From contig JAAZNH010000109.1 of NCBI GenBank assembly GCA_012798365.1, positions 1 through 6,349 of the forward strand: DNA of 6,349 nucleotides, written 5' to 3'. Of the stretch, positions 5,212 through 6,349 are shown piece after piece. This DNA is from Methanomicrobiales archaeon (GTDB taxonomy: Archaea; Halobacteriota; Methanomicrobia; Methanomicrobiales; Methanospirillaceae). The translations under genes and the position numbers were made by a program. The first letter of the stretch is position 1. Each line of letters starts with the position of its first letter. The notes beneath the pieces were generated by a model, which saw nothing but the letters and a program-made list of their open reading frames with translations, was not told where the DNA came from and searched no databases.

Positions 5212-5430
5212 ATCAAAGGTTGCTTAAAAAAATTCAATCAAAGTCTACTTGAAAATTTTTAATCATGGTTCGATTGAAAAAAGAAAATCAAAGTCTGATT
5301 GATCCGGATCACATTTTCAATCGCGATCATGATCGCGCTTGAAATTTTACAATCAAAGTCTGCTCAAAAAATTATAATCAAGGCCTGCTTGAAAAATTTC
5401 ATCACGGTCTGGCTGAATCGGATCGAGCGA
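5212..5430 (+). repeat. Repeat cluster C, 25-base period with one 65-base module
   Basis: Seven motif copies start at 5212, 5237, 5262, 5287, 5352, 5377 and 5401. The steps are 25, 25, 25, 65, 25 and 24 bases. The module 5287-5351 matches module 5006-5070 at 55 of 65 positions by eye, including TTGATCCGGATC. GATC sites fall at 5301, 5307, 5325 and 5331. The last unit (5401, ATCACGGTCTGGCTG) continues AATCGGATCGAG, so it resembles the start of another decayed long module. The cluster ends about 150 bases before the lipoprotein gene. Confidence 0.88.
5315..5344 (+). repeat. 30-base near-perfect inverted repeat inside cluster C
   Basis: A perfect 16-base palindrome, CGCGATCATGATCGCG (5322-5337), is extended by the arms TTTCAA (5315-5320) and TTGAAA (5339-5344). 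Only the pair 5321/5338 fails to match. The arm GCTTGAAA equals the right half of the 25-base unit core, so the palindrome seems built from the repeat itself. It could bind a symmetric protein dimer or extrude as a cruciform. The matching place in cluster B (5037-5048) keeps a shorter palindrome. Confidence 0.8.
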
Positions 5431-5442
5431 GAGCATCCCCTC

Positions 5443-5556
5443 ATGGTCTCGGCTCCGGTCAGCCAATCCCCACGGCCTAACCCGGATTCTCCACAGCATC
5501 TGCAGCAACCCGGCCCGGCTCAATCGTTGCAAGAACAAATGGCAATAATAAAATAA
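5443..5556 (+). CDS. Possible small Pro/Gln-rich protein (doubtful)
   Basis: An open frame of 37 codons from ATG at 5443 to TAA at 5554. The product is rich in Pro, Gln and Ser (SPRPNPDSPQHLQQPGPAQS), a composition seen in linkers and surface proteins. The frame is also open further upstream, but there it runs through the non-coding repeats. No good Shine-Dalgarno site precedes it. Its stop lies inside the A/T-rich promoter of the lipoprotein gene. It could be a small gene, the remnant of a larger one, or chance. Confidence 0.2.
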   Translation: MVSAPVSQSPRPNPDSPQHLQQPGPAQSLQEQMAIIK

Positions 5557-5561
5557 TTTTA
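5544..5561 (+). promoter_or_regulatory. A/T-rich promoter of the lipoprotein gene
   Basis: AATAATAAAATAATTTTA forms a strong A/T block and includes the 13-base palindrome TAAAATAATTTTA (5549-5561). Its centre lies about 25 bases before ATG at 5578, the usual distance from an archaeal TATA box to the transcription start. No Shine-Dalgarno site is seen before the ATG. Together these suggest a leaderless transcript starting at or next to the start codon. Confidence 0.55.
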
Positions 5562-5577
5562 TCATATACGTACCGGT

Positions 5578-6066
5578 ATGAATTGCCGGATCTATGCCCT
5601 CTTTGCGCTCATCATGAGTATTGCCCTGGTAACTGCCGGTTGCACCGGGACCCAGACTCAAACAACCGCACCCTCGGCCACTGCTGCTCCCTCCCAGCCG
5701 GGTCAGGTACAAACCCCCGGTGCGGCAGCGACAACTGCCGCTGCCGGAAGCACATTCCTTCTGCCAACGGAAGTTGATGCACTGGGGCCCGAGCGGTTAC
5801 TCAACGTGAATATCGAGAAGGATTATCTTGGCAGGATCCATGCAACATTCCAGGGGGGCCCCGGCCTGCTCAACGTGAGGAAGCTTGCGGTAACCGTGAA
5901 CCGTGCCGATGGCACCTCCGCAACTGCGGACCTGGGAATCAAAGTTGACGACACCATCACGCTGGACGGCACAAAAGAGACCGACCGCGTCATCGTGTAT
6001 GCATCACTCGCTGACGGGAAGACCTACAAGATATACGATGATTTCGCTCCCTTCAGGTCGCGCTGA
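5578..6066 (+). CDS. Small lipoprotein of unknown function
   Basis: A 162-residue secreted lipoprotein. Residues 4-20 form a hydrophobic signal segment ending in the lipobox LVTAGC, with the lipid-carrying cysteine at position 22. Next comes a low-complexity Thr/Ala/Pro/Gln linker (23-57), common in archaeal surface lipoproteins, where it spaces the folded part away from the membrane and may be glycosylated. The folded domain (about 58-162) has alternating beta-strand patterns, with ATFQGGPGLLNVRKLAVTV (89-107), an NRADGTS turn (108-114), TLDGTKETDRVIVYASL (128-144) and a closing DGKTYKIYDDF (146-156). This looks like an immunoglobulin-like or other beta-sandwich fold, but I do not assign a named family. 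The gene is separate from its neighbours, with its own promoter and terminator. No enzymatic motif is visible. Confidence 0.85.
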   Translation: MNCRIYALFALIMSIALVTAGCTGTQTQTTAPSATAAPSQPGQVQTPGAAATTAAAGSTFLLPTEVDALGPERLLNVNIEKDYLGRIHATFQGGPGLLNVRKLAVTVNRADGTSATADLGIKVDDTITLDGTKETDRVIVYASLADGKTYKIYDDFAPFRSR

Positions 6067-6081
6067 AGGGATAGTTCCCCC

Positions 6082-6103
6082 TTTTTTCACGCTTTTTTCA
6101 CGC
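6082..6103 (+). terminator. T-rich terminator with tandem 11-base repeat
   Basis: TTTTTTCACGC occurs twice back to back (6082-6092 and 6093-6103), 15 bases after the lipoprotein stop and directly after a run of C. Two successive six-base T-runs fit archaeal intrinsic termination. The exact duplication makes a double terminator. Confidence 0.65.
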
Positions 6104-6193
6104 TGTAGGTGTGATATCTCCCCGTTTCCCCGACAGCCCCGTGCGAATGTGTACATCAATGCCTTTTTCTGGTGAATTTTTGTCCGCCCGTTT

Positions 6194-6209
6194 TCTTAGA
6201 TATCTAAGA
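6194..6209 (+). promoter_or_regulatory. 16-base perfect palindrome upstream of a possible gene
   Basis: TCTTAGATATCTAAGA is fully symmetric and A/T-rich, and G-rich sequence follows it. It lies about 60-70 bases before the possible start at 6267, so it could contain a TATA element (transcription start near 6230) or an operator. The remaining bases between 6104 and 6266 show no gene I can support. Confidence 0.4.
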
Positions 6210-6266
6210 GGGGGATTTGGGGGACTCTCCGACGGTTGCCCTCGGGGGGTTGACTGTGGTTGATGC

Positions 6267-6349
6267 ATGATGGCGGGGAACTTCCGGAGTCTTTTGCGTG
6301 ATGCAAGTGAAGGATGTTTCATAAAAGAATTTGCCGAATTCAAAAGCGG
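6267..6349 (+). CDS. Possible start of a gene truncated by the window edge
   Basis: From ATG at 6267 (a second in-frame ATG follows at 6270) the frame stays open to the end of the window, about 27 codons. It reads MMAGNFRSLLRDASEGCF and then IKEFAEFKSG. The composition is protein-like, with an amphipathic start. GGTTGATG just upstream is only a weak ribosome-binding match. The FRSLL...G.FIKEF pattern faintly recalls UbiD-family decarboxylase N-termini, but it is too short to name. Sequence beyond the window would settle it. Confidence 0.4.
   Translation, partial: MMAGNFRSLLRDASEGCFIKEFAEFKS

Noticed and set aside
5262..5276. tRNA T-loop-like sequence GGTTCGATTG
   Set aside because: There is no acceptor stem, anticodon arm or D-arm around it. 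It is simply one unit of the repeat array.
4626..5415. CRISPR array
   Set aside because: The copies are degenerate and the 25-base period leaves only about ten A/T-rich, similar bases between cores. There are no unique spacers of normal length and no cas genes in the window.
5299..5442. Upstream part of the frame ending at 5556 as a coding region
   Set aside because: It runs through the 25-base repeats, which shift frame at every unit. The Ile/Lys-rich product is what translated A/T-rich repeats give.
6210..6249. G-quadruplex from the G-runs at 6210, 6219 and 6244
   Set aside because: Only three runs of three or more G are present, and the last is separated by 20 bases, so the standard four-run pattern is not met.
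6098..6343. 81-codon frame on the minus strand at the right edge
   Set aside because: Its Ser/Pro/Arg-rich product resembles no protein, it runs back through the palindrome towards the lipoprotein terminator, and the plus-strand frame from 6267 is at least as credible.

Overview
The window most likely comes from a methanogenic archaeon of the Methanomicrobiales, perhaps the Methanoregula group. The evidence is an archaeal-type DnaG primase, T-rich archaeal-style terminators, TATA-like promoter elements, a mixture of Shine-Dalgarno-led and apparently leaderless genes, a Thr/Ala/Pro-rich archaeal lipoprotein and moderately high GC in the genes. The genus is inferred from protein style and was not proven by any search.

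Layout. Bases 1-3341 carry three genes on the minus strand. They are, in transcription order, dihydroorotase (pyrC, 3341-2076), a DUF167/YggU-family protein (1814-1494) and the archaeal primase dnaG (1321-92). They are separated by 261 and 172 bases, and dnaG has its own TATA-like element and Shine-Dalgarno site, so this is not a tight operon. A 170-base divergent region (3342-3511) rich in perfect dyads separates pyrC from a plus-strand pair: a membrane-anchored exported protein of unknown function (3512-4255) and, eight bases later, a small YwbE-family protein (4264-4473). After a 1.1 kb stretch with no convincing gene comes a small lipoprotein (5578-6066), then a T-rich terminator. A possible truncated gene begins at 6267 and runs off the right edge.

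The most unusual part is the non-coding stretch 4626-5415. It holds at least 15 degenerate copies of a motif close to ATCAAAGTCTGCTTG. Most are spaced exactly 25 bases apart, and they form three clusters. Each cluster contains one elongated 63-65 base module. In the two best copies the module carries palindromes and four GATC sites, and in the third cluster it holds a 30-base near-perfect inverted repeat. A GC-rich island with three strong hairpins (about 4760-4940) lies between the first and second clusters. The array is not a CRISPR and does not keep a reading frame. It looks like an iterated protein-binding or DNA-maintenance locus whose function is unknown.

The genes do not form one pathway. 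DnaG is a TOPRIM primase that in archaea is also linked to the RNA exosome. PyrC acts in pyrimidine synthesis. DUF167 and YwbE are small conserved proteins without an established role. The exported protein and the lipoprotein act outside the cytoplasmic membrane.
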